64,000 nt of DNA from Clostridium saccharoperbutylacetonicum N1-4(HMT) (GTDB lineage: Bacteria; Bacillota; Clostridia; Clostridiales; Clostridiaceae): positions 3,905,001-3,969,000 of the forward strand of contig NC_020291.1 of assembly GCF_000340885.1 (NCBI RefSeq), read 5' to 3'. Under the pieces are notes generated by a model. It did not search any database and had not been told where the DNA came from. It worked only from the letters and a program-made list of their open reading frames with translations. Below, piece after piece: positions 20,472 through 29,559 of this stretch. Each line of letters starts with the position of its first letter. Position 1 is the first letter of the stretch. Made by a program: the position numbers and the translations under genes.

Positions 20472-21077
20472 TCAATTTTCGTAATCAATGATTAAAATAC
20501 TTAACGGTCTAAATATTTTATTTAAAAATTCTTTAGGTTTTCCTACTGTTATTATTTCATCAGTGTAAGATAAATTTTCGCCAACAATAACTTTACAATC
20601 AATTTCAGCTTCATGTAATAATTTACACAGGACTGCTGGATTATTATCCTTATCTGTAAGCCAAATACTTAATTTATTTTTAAGTATTATATCTAAAAAA
20701 TCTTCCTTTCTTCCATGAAGACTGCCTAAGTAAGCATTGTTCCAAGACATATTTAATTTACAGGTTAAGTACTGAAAGGAACTTAATCCTGGTATTACTT
20801 GAATTTCTGAAGTTATTCTATTTTTCATATAGTTTGCTATACCATAGAAAGTCGGATCACCAGATGCTACTATGGAAATATCCATGTTTTTATTTTCACC
20901 AATTAATTTATCTACATCGCTTAATTTATTTATGTATATTTTTTTGTTATTTATAAAATCTAAAGAATCAATTGCTCTCTTAAAACCCAAAATAATATTA
21001 GACTTTTTTAGTGTTTCTATTGCTTTAGGCATAATATAGTCTTTATGTCCTGGACCTAAGCCAACTATATAAATCAC
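20472..21077 (-). CDS. cbiE: Cobalt-precorrin-7 C5-methyltransferase CbiE (201 aa)
   Basis: Tetrapyrrole methylase for C5. It opens with YIVGLGPGHKDYIMPKA, has VASGDPTFYGIANYM and VIPGLSSFQYL, and is of the usual short CbiE length. The start is a GTG immediately after the cbiD stop (TAAGTG), with GGAGGTG about 9 bases upstream inside cbiD, so translation is coupled. Confidence 0.92.
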   Translation of the reverse strand: MIYIVGLGPGHKDYIMPKAIETLKKSNIILGFKRAIDSLDFINNKKIYINKLSDVDKLIGENKNMDISIVASGDPTFYGIANYMKNRITSEIQVIPGLSSFQYLTCKLNMSWNNAYLGSLHGRKEDFLDIILKNKLSIWLTDKDNNPAVLCKLLHEAEIDCKVIVGENLSYTDEIITVGKPKEFLNKIFRPLSILIIDYEN

Positions 21078-22193
21078 TTACCTTACACCTCCAGACTTCC
21101 AAAGTAATATAGGTTTTACTGCACCATAATACATAAGTGCATCAACTTTTAACTCTCCATAAACGTGTTCTGAAGTTTTTTCAATGATTTTTTCACCTAT
21201 ATTCTCATAAAGTTTATCGTACCCACTTCCAAGCATCTTTACTGCGCCTTCACAAGTTTTCTCCTTTAAAACACTTTGTACCAAAGAAATATCATAACCA
21301 AGAAGAGCAAGTTCTAGCGCAATGACTTCAAGTCTTACACCATTAACTTTACTATGAGTATTAAAACATCCATAAGCAACTTTGCTCATTTTTCCTATAT
21401 GTCCAGCTATGATAACAGCTTTCACTTTCGATGAAACACATGCTTCCAATGCATATCCTATAAAATTTGAGCAAATCACAATTTCTTCTTCTTTATAACC
21501 AAGTCCCTTACAATAATTATCGCCTAAATTTCCAAAAGTTAATACTAATTTTTCATTATTTATAGCTTTTTGATTAATTTCTAATTTGATTGATGCCATA
21601 AGTGATTCTTCTGACATAGGATGAACAATTCCTGTAGTCCCTAGTATTGAAATTCCACCTTCAATACCAAGCCTTTTATTGAAAGTTTTCTTTGCAATCT
21701 CGGCCCCCTGTGGTACTAAGATTGTCACTTCAACTTTTTCTCCTTCTGGTAAGACCTTCATCACTTCATCTATTATCATTTTCCTTGGAACTGGATTAAT
21801 GGCCGGCTCGCCTTTAGGTACAAATAACCCATCCTTTGTAACAACTCCTACTCCAATTCCACCTTTAAGAACAACTCTTTCCTGCTCACTTACTCCAATA
21901 GACTCATCTATTTTTTTCACTCTAGCCTTTATTTCTATTCCATGAGTAGCATCTGGATCGTCTCCACCATCTTTTAAAATAGTGCATTCTATATAATCAT
22001 CAATTTTCTCAATTGCTTCTATAGGCATTTCTATATTAATTCCTTTTGGAGATGCAATTTCTATTTCTATAATTTCGTCACACTTATTAAAGAGTATCAT
22101 AGTTGCTGCTTTTGCTGCACCTGCACTACATGCTCCCGTTGTATATCCACATCTTAATTTCTGCCCATTAGCTTCAATATACATTTCAAACAT
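21078..22193 (-). CDS. cbiD: Cobalt-precorrin-5B C1-methyltransferase CbiD (371 aa)
   Basis: Methylates C1 of the corrin ring. Recognised by the N-terminal signature LRCGYTTGACSAGAAKAA, the GDDPDATHG motif, GEPAINPVPR and the C-terminal GHIGKMSKVAYG. The ATG at 22193 follows AGAGGTGACTT; a longer frame to 22247 has no ribosome site. It is directly joined to cbiE. Confidence 0.94.
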   Translation of the reverse strand: MFEMYIEANGQKLRCGYTTGACSAGAAKAATMILFNKCDEIIEIEIASPKGINIEMPIEAIEKIDDYIECTILKDGGDDPDATHGIEIKARVKKIDESIGVSEQERVVLKGGIGVGVVTKDGLFVPKGEPAINPVPRKMIIDEVMKVLPEGEKVEVTILVPQGAEIAKKTFNKRLGIEGGISILGTTGIVHPMSEESLMASIKLEINQKAINNEKLVLTFGNLGDNYCKGLGYKEEEIVICSNFIGYALEACVSSKVKAVIIAGHIGKMSKVAYGCFNTHSKVNGVRLEVIALELALLGYDISLVQSVLKEKTCEGAVKMLGSGYDKLYENIGEKIIEKTSEHVYGELKVDALMYYGAVKPILLWKSGGVR

Positions 22194-22321
22194 CAAGTCA
22201 CCTCTAGTTAGGCTCATCAAAATAAATAACAGCTCAAAAATAGGCATCTTAGAAAAGAGCAGCTCTGCTGCAATAAGGAACTTATATTAGCAAGAGGACT
22301 TGTTATTTATTTAATAGTGCC

Positions 22322-22948
22322 TTATTCTCTTTCAACTACCATATACATAAGAGCATTGATTATTGCTGCTGCAACTGTGCTTCCACCTTTTCTTCCTCTT
22401 ACTCTTATATAAGGAATATTTAGCTCATCCATATTTTCCTTACTTTCAGCAGCACCTACGAAACCAACTGGTACTGCTATGATAAGCTTTGGATTAGCTT
22501 TACCTTCTTTTATTAATTCTTTAAGCCTGAAAAGTGCCGTAGGCGCATTTCCAAATACAAAAATATCTACATCATCACTACAAGCTTTTTCAACTGCTGC
22601 CATACTTCTAGTTATGTTTTTTTCTTTTGCTTCTTTATGGACAATCTCTTCATTTACATAGCAAATAACTTTACTATTTGTTTTAGCTAAGGCCATTTTA
22701 TTAATTCCATTTAAAGCCATATTTGTGTCTGTATAAATTTTAGCACCTTTAGCAAAAATCTTTTTTGCAGTTTCAATGGCAGTTTCACTTATTTCCACTA
22801 ATTCCTTATACTCAAAATCAGCAGTAGTATGTATTGTTCTCTTTATTATAAGAAGCTCTTCCTCTGTAAAAGAATGCGCTCCCATTTCTTTACCTATAAT
22901 TTCAAAACTTTTTTCTTCAATTCCCATAGGATTTTTTAAATAATCCAT
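22322..22948 (-). CDS. cbiC: Cobalt-precorrin-8 methylmutase CbiC (208 aa)
   Basis: Moves the methyl group from C11 to C12 to give cobyrinate. The catalytic His is in IKRTIHTTADFEY near residue 43; TDTNMALNGIN and PVGFVGAAESKE are family hallmarks. The ATG follows AAAGGATGG. The 128-base gap before cbiD has a possible hairpin but no gene. Confidence 0.94.
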   Translation of the reverse strand: MDYLKNPMGIEEKSFEIIGKEMGAHSFTEEELLIIKRTIHTTADFEYKELVEISETAIETAKKIFAKGAKIYTDTNMALNGINKMALAKTNSKVICYVNEEIVHKEAKEKNITRSMAAVEKACSDDVDIFVFGNAPTALFRLKELIKEGKANPKLIIAVPVGFVGAAESKENMDELNIPYIRVRGRKGGSTVAAAIINALMYMVVERE

Positions 22949-22985
22949 TTAACTTTAAACCATCCTTTCAAATTATACTCTTAAC

Positions 22986-24308
22986 CTAAATTTGTCTCAA
23001 TATAAACTCTTCATTACCTAAAAAATTAATATGAGCATACCCAGCAAGAGTATTTTTCTTAAAATAACCACATTGCCATTTTACTATTTCACCATTATAT
23101 TGAGTCTTTTCTATTTCATATACTTGATCTTCCATTAAATCAACCCGTGATTTATGAAATTCATGTGCATTTATTTCTAATTCTTTTCCAAAGCAATTTT
23201 CTATAATTCTTACTTTACAATAACCAAAATTCTGAAGCTTATTTGTCATAAAACTTTCACCTTTAAAAAAGCCAACCATTTCCATTCCATCTATAGAATC
23301 AGTTAAATACATAAGTCCACCACATTCTGCATAACATTTCAAACCATTCTCCAGTGCCTCCTTAATGCTTGACTTCATTGTATTATTGGCTGCTAATTCT
23401 TCTTTAAAAACTTCAGGATATCCCCCACCAATATATAAGAAATCTAACCCTTCAGGTAGTGCCTTATCCTTTATGGGACTAAAATAAATCACTTCACCTA
23501 AGGCTTCTAGATATTCTAAGTTATCTTTATAGTAAAAACTAAAAGCTTTATCTGATGCAACTCCAATTTTTAATGACTTAGATTGTTTTCTTTTAAAATC
23601 AGCAAAGGAGTCCTCTTTATGCTCAAGCTTTGGAATAAATTCTTTCATTTCATTAATGATACTATCAACATCCACATATTCTTCTATTAACTTTTCACAT
23701 ATAGTCAATTTTTCCTCTAGGTTAAGAACCTCCATGCTTTGAACAAGCCCCAAATGCCTGCTGCTTAACATTATTTCTGAAGTTTTAGGTAAATATCCAA
23801 AAACCTTAACCTTGCAATTTTTCTCTATTGAATATTTCAATAAATTATAATACTTTTTGCTTACTGAATTTAATACTACTCCAACAATATTAGCATTTCT
23901 ATAATCTTTAAAGCCCTTGATTTCAGCGCATATACTAGCACTTTGCCCCTTAGGTGACAGCACTAATATAATTGGCATGTTCCCTAAAAGCTTCGAAACT
24001 TCATAGGTTGATGCTTCTTCACCTGCTCCAATTCCATCATATAACCCCATTACGCCTTCAATAATTCCAACGTCACCATTTCCTTTAAGATAGCTTTTAA
24101 CCACGCCATCCTTACCCGTTAAAAAGGCATCTAAATTTCTCGACGCCTTCTTCGTTACTTCTTTATGAAAGGCTGGATCTATATAATCTGGTCCTACCTT
24201 GTAGCCTTGAACTTCTAATTCCCTATTTTTAAGTACCTTCATTAATCCAAGAGTGAAGGTTGTTTTTCCTCCACCACTACAATTCGATGATATGATTATG
24301 GATTTCAT
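22986..24308 (-). CDS. cbiA: Cobyrinic acid a,c-diamide synthase CbiA (440 aa)
   Basis: ATP- and glutamine-dependent amidation of the a and c side chains. The N-terminal synthetase domain has the P-loop-like SSNCSGGGKTTFTLG and GYKVGPDYIDP. The C-terminal class I glutamine amidotransferase domain has its nucleophile Cys in CYAECGGLMYL and a His in NAHEFHKSR. The ATG at 24308 with GAAAGGAAAAT is preferred to an upstream frame that reaches into a repeat-like gap. Confidence 0.94.
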   Translation of the reverse strand: MKSIIISSNCSGGGKTTFTLGLMKVLKNRELEVQGYKVGPDYIDPAFHKEVTKKASRNLDAFLTGKDGVVKSYLKGNGDVGIIEGVMGLYDGIGAGEEASTYEVSKLLGNMPIILVLSPKGQSASICAEIKGFKDYRNANIVGVVLNSVSKKYYNLLKYSIEKNCKVKVFGYLPKTSEIMLSSRHLGLVQSMEVLNLEEKLTICEKLIEEYVDVDSIINEMKEFIPKLEHKEDSFADFKRKQSKSLKIGVASDKAFSFYYKDNLEYLEALGEVIYFSPIKDKALPEGLDFLYIGGGYPEVFKEELAANNTMKSSIKEALENGLKCYAECGGLMYLTDSIDGMEMVGFFKGESFMTNKLQNFGYCKVRIIENCFGKELEINAHEFHKSRVDLMEDQVYEIEKTQYNGEIVKWQCGYFKKNTLAGYAHINFLGNEEFILRQI

Positions 24309-24463
24309 AATATTTTCCTTTCTAAGCGCGTTTAGTTTCAATTGTCAACGGTAAATTAATGTCGAAATCCCTTAGGGATTTCTTTAATCAAAATGTTTAA
24401 TTGTAAATTGTAAATTGTGAACTGTAAACTGTTAATTAGAACTTATATAAGCTTAAGTTAAAA

Positions 24464-24940
24464 TTACAAAACTTTATAAAATTTCAATAAAACATTTTCT
24501 GGTAGCCTAGTAGCATAGCATACAAAGATATTATCCATCATCCATTTATATTTTTTATCATATGTCTCAAAGGTTGGGATTGTACGAAAATAGTACACAC
24601 TAGGGTCAACAAACTTTCCTGCTTTAACATCTTCAATATATTCAGTTGGAACTGTACGCATTCCATTGTTCTCAATATAAATTGCTGCACCATCTTCTAA
24701 TTTAATTGCATATCTTGCTGAAAGTTCACACTTTCCATCTGGTCTAATAATTTGGCTATCGATGCCACCAGGTAGAACTTCTCCATTAAATCCCTCACCT
24801 TTTACTTCACCAGCTAATATTGGTATAAGCTGACGTCTTCCAACAATATCATCTTGCCCCACTAGAATTGGCTTATCTACTACTATTGATATGCTAAATA
24901 CTTCTTTGCCTTCCATTTCCTTTATATTAGCATTATTCAT
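24464..24940 (-). CDS. DUF3237-family protein inside the cobalamin operon (158 aa)
   Basis: Resembles the DUF3237 family of small beta-barrel-like proteins: LPGGIDSQIIRPDGKCEL, AIYIENNGMR and FRTIPTFET fit the family pattern. Function is unknown. The ATG at 24940 (MNNANIKEM) has GGAGTG upstream. It lies between cbiK and cbiA in the same orientation, under the riboswitch. DUF3237 is not a known cobalamin enzyme, so this is either a passenger or an unrecognised helper. Confidence 0.7.
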   Translation of the reverse strand: MNNANIKEMEGKEVFSISIVVDKPILVGQDDIVGRRQLIPILAGEVKGEGFNGEVLPGGIDSQIIRPDGKCELSARYAIKLEDGAAIYIENNGMRTVPTEYIEDVKAGKFVDPSVYYFRTIPTFETYDKKYKWMMDNIFVCYATRLPENVLLKFYKVL

Positions 24941-25051
24941 TATAATCAACACTCCATTTCTTTCATATATATTTTTTTCAATTATCAATGAAGATTGACT
25001 TCCTTTGGAAATCTTTATATCTTGAATATTTATTTTTGCAGCATATATAAT

Positions 25052-25873
25052 TTATAGTTTTTTTGTTCTTCCTGCATTTAAGTATCTATCTTCAATTAAA
25101 TCATAAATTCTGCTAATATATAAATCAGCAAACTTGTCTAATTCACCAAGTCCATGCATATGTAATTTTACTTCTATCCCTTCACTTTCAAGTATACTCT
25201 TTAAGGAATCATCTTCATCAGAAGCCATATCATTCTTAACATGATCTCCTGCAACTAACAATAGCGGAATAAGCGTTGCTTTTTTTATATCTTTCTTTTT
25301 TAACTTTTTCAATACATTATGTATAGTTGGATATCCCTCTATAGTTGCTACAAATACATTTTCATAGCCTTCATCAATCAATACTGTTTGAAGCATACCA
25401 TAAACAGCATTAGCAGGATGCTCAGTACCATGACCAAATAAAATTACACTTTCTTCTCCTTCAATTACATCCTTGATGCTATTTATAAACAAAGAATAAT
25501 CTTCAGGTAGTCCATTCATTCCTTGATAATAGAATATTGGTCTTCCAAGTTTTAATGATTTAAATTCATTCTCCCATCTTGCTGAAATCCCTTTTATATA
25601 ATCAAATTCTTCCCCTGGAATTAAGTGCAGTGGTTGAATGATTACTTCTTCAAACCCCTTGGTTTTTAAATTTTCCAAAGCCTCCTCAGGCGTTAAAATA
25701 TTTAACCCATCTCTATTTTTTAATTTTTTTATAATGAAATGCGCTGTAAAAGCTCTAAAAACTTCATATTCCTTAAATTCACTTTTAATCTTATTTTCAA
25801 CTTTCTCAATTGAATTTTTAAGTGCATCTAGATGACTTGTTCCAAAACTAACTACTAGAATTGCTTTTTTCAT
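25052..25873 (-). CDS. cbiK: Sirohydrochlorin cobaltochelatase CbiK (273 aa)
   Basis: Inserts Co2+ into sirohydrochlorin, the entry step of the anaerobic pathway. N-terminal LVVSFGTSH, the metal-site HGTEHPAN and the second His region PLLLVAGDHVKNDM are all present. Length matches single-chain CbiK. It is the first gene after the riboswitch, as expected for the committed step. The ATG follows AAAAGGAGGATATT. Confidence 0.94.
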   Translation of the reverse strand: MKKAILVVSFGTSHLDALKNSIEKVENKIKSEFKEYEVFRAFTAHFIIKKLKNRDGLNILTPEEALENLKTKGFEEVIIQPLHLIPGEEFDYIKGISARWENEFKSLKLGRPIFYYQGMNGLPEDYSLFINSIKDVIEGEESVILFGHGTEHPANAVYGMLQTVLIDEGYENVFVATIEGYPTIHNVLKKLKKKDIKKATLIPLLLVAGDHVKNDMASDEDDSLKSILESEGIEVKLHMHGLGELDKFADLYISRIYDLIEDRYLNAGRTKKL

Positions 25874-25892
25874 AATATCCTCCTTTTAATAC

Positions 25893-25980
25893 ATATGTTC
25901 TAATTATCAATTGCTATTAGTCAAGAAACCCCTTCAAGATTTCTTGATGAGAGATGAAAAACCTTAATTAGACCTTATAT
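25893..25980. repeat. Second copy of the intergenic repeat of the cobalamin operon
   Basis: TCTAATTATCAATTGCTATTAGTC and the tail AACCTTAATTAGACCTTATA match, with changes, the segment in the cbiL-cbiF gap. The inner part AACCCCTTCAAGATTTCTTGATG can fold on itself. It lies between the riboswitch terminator and cbiK. Confidence 0.5.
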
Positions 25981-25981
25981 C

Positions 25982-26017
25982 CAAATAAAAAAATCCTCCT
26001 TATCACCGATAAAGAGG
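25982..26017 (-). terminator. Riboswitch-controlled terminator
   Basis: On the minus strand CCTCTTTATC pairs with GATAAGGAGG (one G-U) over a 3-base loop, followed by a TTTTTTTATTT run. It sits about 80 bases after the riboswitch B12-box and about 110 bases before cbiK, so it should stop transcription when cobalamin is bound. Confidence 0.85.
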
Positions 26018-26094
26018 AAAAATGTAACAAATTAAGAATATATAATTTTACAAACACATTCTATCCTTTGTTATGTTCCTTCCCTCCGAAGCAG

Positions 26095-26300
26095 CATTAC
26101 ATAAACCTTTAGGCAGGTCTCCTGACTTTGGCCTCATCCTACATTCTCTTCCTTCCCAAGAAAACTCCCAGTGGATTTTTGCATATTTAAACTTCAATAT
26201 GCTATAGAGATTAGTCTTCCATCACAGTAGCGGGGGCTGTAGTGGATTTTAACCACTTTCCCTTTTAATCATATAATAATTATATATGAACCTAAAAATC
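26095..26300 (-). promoter_or_regulatory. Cobalamin riboswitch
   Basis: Minus strand carries the conserved core ACAGCCCCCGCTACTGTGATGG, and about 120 bases later the B12-box region GTCAGGAGACCTGCC. The first stem AGTGG-TTAAAATC-CCACT lies before the core. It is upstream of the complete cbi operon and is followed by a terminator, so repression by adenosylcobalamin or another cobalamin is expected. Confidence 0.93.
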
Positions 26301-26309
26301 ATTGCTTAA

Positions 26310-26338
26310 ATTATATATTAGAACAGTACTTTATTCAA
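26310..26338 (-). promoter_or_regulatory. Sigma-A promoter of the cobalamin operon
   Basis: TTGAAT (26333-26338), 17-base spacer, TATAAT (26310-26315) on the minus strand, immediately upstream of the riboswitch. Confidence 0.7.
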
Positions 26339-26351
26339 TAAAAAATATAAA

Positions 26352-26376
26352 GGATACAGAAATATTATCTGTATCC
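26352..26376 (-). terminator. Terminator after the YmaF-like gene
   Basis: Arms GGATACAGA/TCTGTATCC with a 7-base loop, followed on the minus strand by TTTATATTTTTT. It separates the YmaF-like gene from the cobalamin promoter. Confidence 0.75.
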
Positions 26377-26423
26377 CCTAAATTTTCTATCTATTAAAAT
26401 CGAGTTATCCCTGTATTAATCAC

Positions 26424-26825
26424 TTAACATTTATCGTCTTCTGGCACGTTTGTAACATCTTCAACTTGAGTTATAAAATAAAAATCATGTTTATGACCAT
26501 CACTAACAGTTGTACTTCCAGATATTACATGAAAGTGTTTACCACTAGGAAGATAAATTGCTGGTCCTGTAGTTTCACAAATTCCATGAAAATGGTCATC
26601 AAAAGTATCTGTCAACTCATTTACCTTATGCACATGAGTTTTACCATATTTTATTGCAGGGCCTGTCACTCCAGCGATACGATGATTGTGTATTCTACCT
26701 TCATCATCTTTCTCAAAATCTGTACTTGCTTCAAACTCATGGTTATGACATTTTACTTTATAAGCTTTTTCTTCATGCTTATTTTCTTTACGATAGCAGC
26801 CGCAATTATTATAATTGTTTCCCAT
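26424..26825 (-). CDS. YmaF-family protein, His-rich repeats (133 aa)
   Basis: Family of small proteins with repeated H-x-H units. Here four to five repeats follow the pattern HNHRIAGVTGPA, HVHKVNELTDTF, HFHGICETTGPA, HFHVISGSTTVSDGHKHDF. A Cys-containing N-terminus (NNCGCYRKEN) and C-terminal Cys are also present. Function is unknown; the His pairs suggest metal binding or a coat-like role. The ATG follows CAAAGGAGGAG. It forms its own unit with the terminator downstream. Confidence 0.85.
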   Translation of the reverse strand: MGNNYNNCGCYRKENKHEEKAYKVKCHNHEFEASTDFEKDDEGRIHNHRIAGVTGPAIKYGKTHVHKVNELTDTFDDHFHGICETTGPAIYLPSGKHFHVISGSTTVSDGHKHDFYFITQVEDVTNVPEDDKC

Positions 26826-26898
26826 TGAAACTCCTCCTTTGTTAATTGGCTACTACATCTTATGGAATTCAATCCTTATACGTGACTAAAATTTAATT

Positions 26899-27150
26899 TC
26901 ATTCTTTTTTACTAGTTTGTTTTATTAGTTGATTTGTATAAACTGTAACACCTGTTACTAATACACCTTGTATCACCGAATTAGCATTAACCCCCATTAT
27001 TCCAATAGCTCCTAAAATTCCTATTATTAATAATATAACAGGTATATATTTATCATTTATTTGCTCTGTATTCTTTATAATCATTCCAATAATATATAAA
27101 ACAGGAATCAAAATTAAAGCATTTTGAGCAATATATTGTGCAATATCCAT
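26899..27150 (-). CDS. Phage-type holin (83 aa)
   Basis: Small membrane protein with an N-terminal amphipathic start, two to three hydrophobic helices (about 10-28, 36-55, 58-72) and a charged tail KQTSKKE, as in the clostridial Hol44-like (superfamily V) holins. Holins form membrane pores that release endolysin or other cargo. No lysin is adjacent; the amidase at 44 kb is far away. It looks like a phage relic or a domesticated holin. The ATG follows AGGGGAGGTGG. Confidence 0.75.
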   Translation of the reverse strand: MDIAQYIAQNALILIPVLYIIGMIIKNTEQINDKYIPVILLIIGILGAIGIMGVNANSVIQGVLVTGVTVYTNQLIKQTSKKE

Positions 27151-27306
27151 ATTATTTCCACCTCCCCTTATATAGTTTATCTTACTTATTATGTTATATG
27201 CTTTATGTTGAGTTTTGTTTCCAATTTTATTTGTTTTTAAAAATAATCTTTAAAATATTATTGTATACTTGAAATCATATTCCGTTAACTTCAAGAGTTA
27301 ACAACA

Positions 27307-27337
27307 AAAAAAACAGCTTATAAAAAATAAAGCTGTT
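27307..27337 (-). terminator. Terminator after a 68-residue gene
   Basis: AAAACAGCTT / AAGCTGTTTT with an 11-base loop; on the minus strand a TTTTTTTTG run follows. Confidence 0.75.
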
Positions 27338-27355
27338 TTGAATATCTTATTAAAT

Positions 27356-27562
27356 TTAATCTTTCATAATAAGTACGTTTTTATTATTGTTAAATAGCAT
27401 TGTTTGCATTGACGCAAATAACACTGTTTTACTGTATTCCATAGCAACATCACTTATAAACTTGCTTTCCTCATTGGTTAATCTGTTTTTAAACACCATT
27501 ATTATATCATATTTAGTTTCTCGAATCGCTAATATTATTTGAGTTAAGTATTCATTTGGCAT
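27356..27562 (-). CDS. Hypothetical small protein (68 aa)
   Basis: Not recognised. A single helical-looking domain with no membrane helix; a run KYDIIMVFKNRLTNEESKF and a C-terminal strand NNNKNVLIMKD. The ATG has GGGAGTGATTTGAG upstream and a terminator lies right after the stop, so it is likely a real single-gene unit. Confidence 0.55.
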   Translation of the reverse strand: MPNEYLTQIILAIRETKYDIIMVFKNRLTNEESKFISDVAMEYSKTVLFASMQTMLFNNNKNVLIMKD

Positions 27563-27756
27563 CTCAAATCACTCCCAACATTATAAAATACAGTAATTGT
27601 CGAAATATATCAAAATATATTCTCTTTTCATAATTATATCATATTTTTCTTGCAAAACAAGCTATATTTTTAGTATTTCTGTCATTTTTTACATTATATA
27701 ATCATATTAAAAAGCCTAGTAAATCTTATATACTTTTACTAAGTTCTTTGATATGC

Positions 27757-28200
27757 TTATTTACTGATTATTTTTAATCTGTACTCAACTAAATTTTTCA
27801 TAAGTTGAATTATATTTGATTTCTTTTTTTCATCTGTAATTTCATCAAATTTATTTATTAAAATTTGTAAGTGTTCTAAATATTCTTCTTCTATAATCAC
27901 ATTATATTTTGGTGCTGGATATTCATAAAAAATTATACAAATTCCAACTCTTGCATCTATACTATGTTCATCATATTCTAATGCCTTTTATAATATTCAT
28001 ATCCACAATCATCATGAAGTTCTGGTTCTAAAAAAGAAATAATCTCCTTCTTCATCAACTCCTAAATCATGGTCAAGAGATAATATTCCAATATTAAAAT
28101 TTTCAAGATAGTATTTTGCTTGCTCTACTGTTCTTGTTATTTGAAATTCATTTGGACAGTCTCGTAAATCATCAACATATAAGTTTATCTTTTGCTTCAT
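27757..28200 (-). pseudogene. Broken gene: cyclic-phosphate-processing receiver-like N-terminus plus frameshifted remainder
   Basis: Starts intact (MKQKINLYVDDLRDCPNEF, then ILSLDHDLGVDEEGD). The acidic DDLRDCP and LDHDLG motifs match the receiver-like family near cyclic-phosphate processing enzymes. The frame then stops; coding-like sequence continues in a second frame (FLEPELHDDCGYEYYKR) and a third (ALEYDEHSIDARVG to EYRLKIISK). The last part may have belonged to another gene, so this is either one gene with two frameshifts or two fused remnants. No function is expected. Confidence 0.55.
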
Positions 28201-28328
28201 AATCTCTTATCTCCCAAACATTAATTTATAATTATTCTATATAAAAATTGGAGTGATATATTTCAAATAATAACTACTCCTATTTTATCGGATTGTTTCA
28301 TCCATTTCTCCTAGTATGTAGCAACATA

Positions 28329-28360
28329 AAAAGATACCTACATTTCTGCAAGTATCTTTT
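28329..28360 (-). terminator. Terminator of the first Ig-like secreted protein
   Basis: AAAAGATAC / GTATCTTTT stem with a T-run on the minus strand. An almost identical sequence follows the paralogous gene. Confidence 0.75.
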
Positions 28361-28398
28361 ATAAACTTTATATTTAATTATCTTTTCAAACAATTATT

Positions 28399-29559
28399 TT
28401 ATGCTATTACAGTTGAAGGTATTTTAATTGTTACTGTTCCTCCAGGTAGTATATCTCCAACGTTAACTATAATATTTTTAGTTGTTGAGCTTGAATCAAC
28501 TGTTCCTTGAGTAGTTGTTACTCCACTAACATTAAAGTCAATATGGTTTGGTGCTGGATCATTTACAACTACTGCTTTAGCTGTCTTTGTCCCAGTATTA
28601 GTTATTACAAGAGTATATGTAAAATTATCACCTATCCATACATCTTTTACATCTGCTGTTTTTACTAAACTTAATGTAGTGTCAGCTGTTCCATGAAATA
28701 TAATTGTAACCTCTCCACCAGGGTTATTGGTATTGGTACCTTTGGCATGAGCAATATTAACTATATTATATGAATCTTCTGGTTCTGGATTAGTTGGCTC
28801 AGTTTTATTAGCCACATTTACAGTACATGTTGCACTTATTCCACTTCCATCATTTATAATTGCAGTAATAGTACAAGTTCCTTCACCAACTGCTACTACT
28901 CTACCTGTTGTTGAATCATATTTTGCAATTGATTCATTTGATGATGACCATACTACTTGTGCTCCAGCAGGTGTTGTTGCAGTTAATTGTTGTGAATCAC
29001 CTACTTTTAATGACATTGATGATTTATCTAATGATATAGATTCATTATATGGTATTAAATTACCATTATTATTAATATCTACCGCATCCACTTGCCAATA
29101 TCCATTAGCAACAGATTTAATTTCCACAGTATGAATTGAATCAGTTAATCCACTAATCTCATATTCAAGTGATTGATATTGAACTCTTGACGAAGAATCA
29201 GAATATAAGTTTGAAACTCCATCTATAGTTATACTAACCTTCTCACTTTGTCCTAACCCTTTTGCTGCTATTATTCTTAGTTTTGTACCATAAAATTTAA
29301 ATTTAAGTGCTTCATTTGTAGTCTTAGCGCATCTAACAGATCCGTTATAAGCATAACTACTTCCATCAGTATACCAATTTCCTGTTCTTATAAAATTTGA
29401 ATTTGTATCATCATATCTTTTCCATCCACTTTCAGGTGCTGTTAAAGCTTCTCCAACCGTAGCAGCATTAGCTACAGTTCCATCTTGAATTGTTCCAAAA
29501 CCTATCACAGCTAGTAACATTACAAACACTATACTAAATTTCTTAAAATAACTTTTCAT
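28399..29559 (-). CDS. Secreted protein with Ig-like (BIG_2) and DUF11 domains (386 aa)
   Basis: Signal peptide (basic MKSYFKKF, hydrophobic core, cleavage near TVANAATVG). A carbohydrate-binding-like beta domain follows (about 40-165: FYGTKLRIIA, VSITIDG, WQVDAVDINNNG), then one bacterial Ig-like group 2 domain (about 170-250: ISLDKSSMSLKVGDSQQL, TVVWSS-type strands) and a C-terminal DUF11 domain (about 280-386). There is no sortase motif or transmembrane tail, so it is probably released or held by its domains. It is a near-duplicate of the next large gene. Likely a surface or matrix adhesin; that is inference. Confidence 0.85.
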   Translation of the reverse strand: MKSYFKKFSIVFVMLLAVIGFGTIQDGTVANAATVGEALTAPESGWKRYDDTNSNFIRTGNWYTDGSSYAYNGSVRCAKTTNEALKFKFYGTKLRIIAAKGLGQSEKVSITIDGVSNLYSDSSSRVQYQSLEYEISGLTDSIHTVEIKSVANGYWQVDAVDINNNGNLIPYNESISLDKSSMSLKVGDSQQLTATTPAGAQVVWSSSNESIAKYDSTTGRVVAVGEGTCTITAIINDGSGISATCTVNVANKTEPTNPEPEDSYNIVNIAHAKGTNTNNPGGEVTIIFHGTADTTLSLVKTADVKDVWIGDNFTYTLVITNTGTKTAKAVVVNDPAPNHIDFNVSGVTTTQGTVDSSSTTKNIIVNVGDILPGGTVTIKIPSTVIA

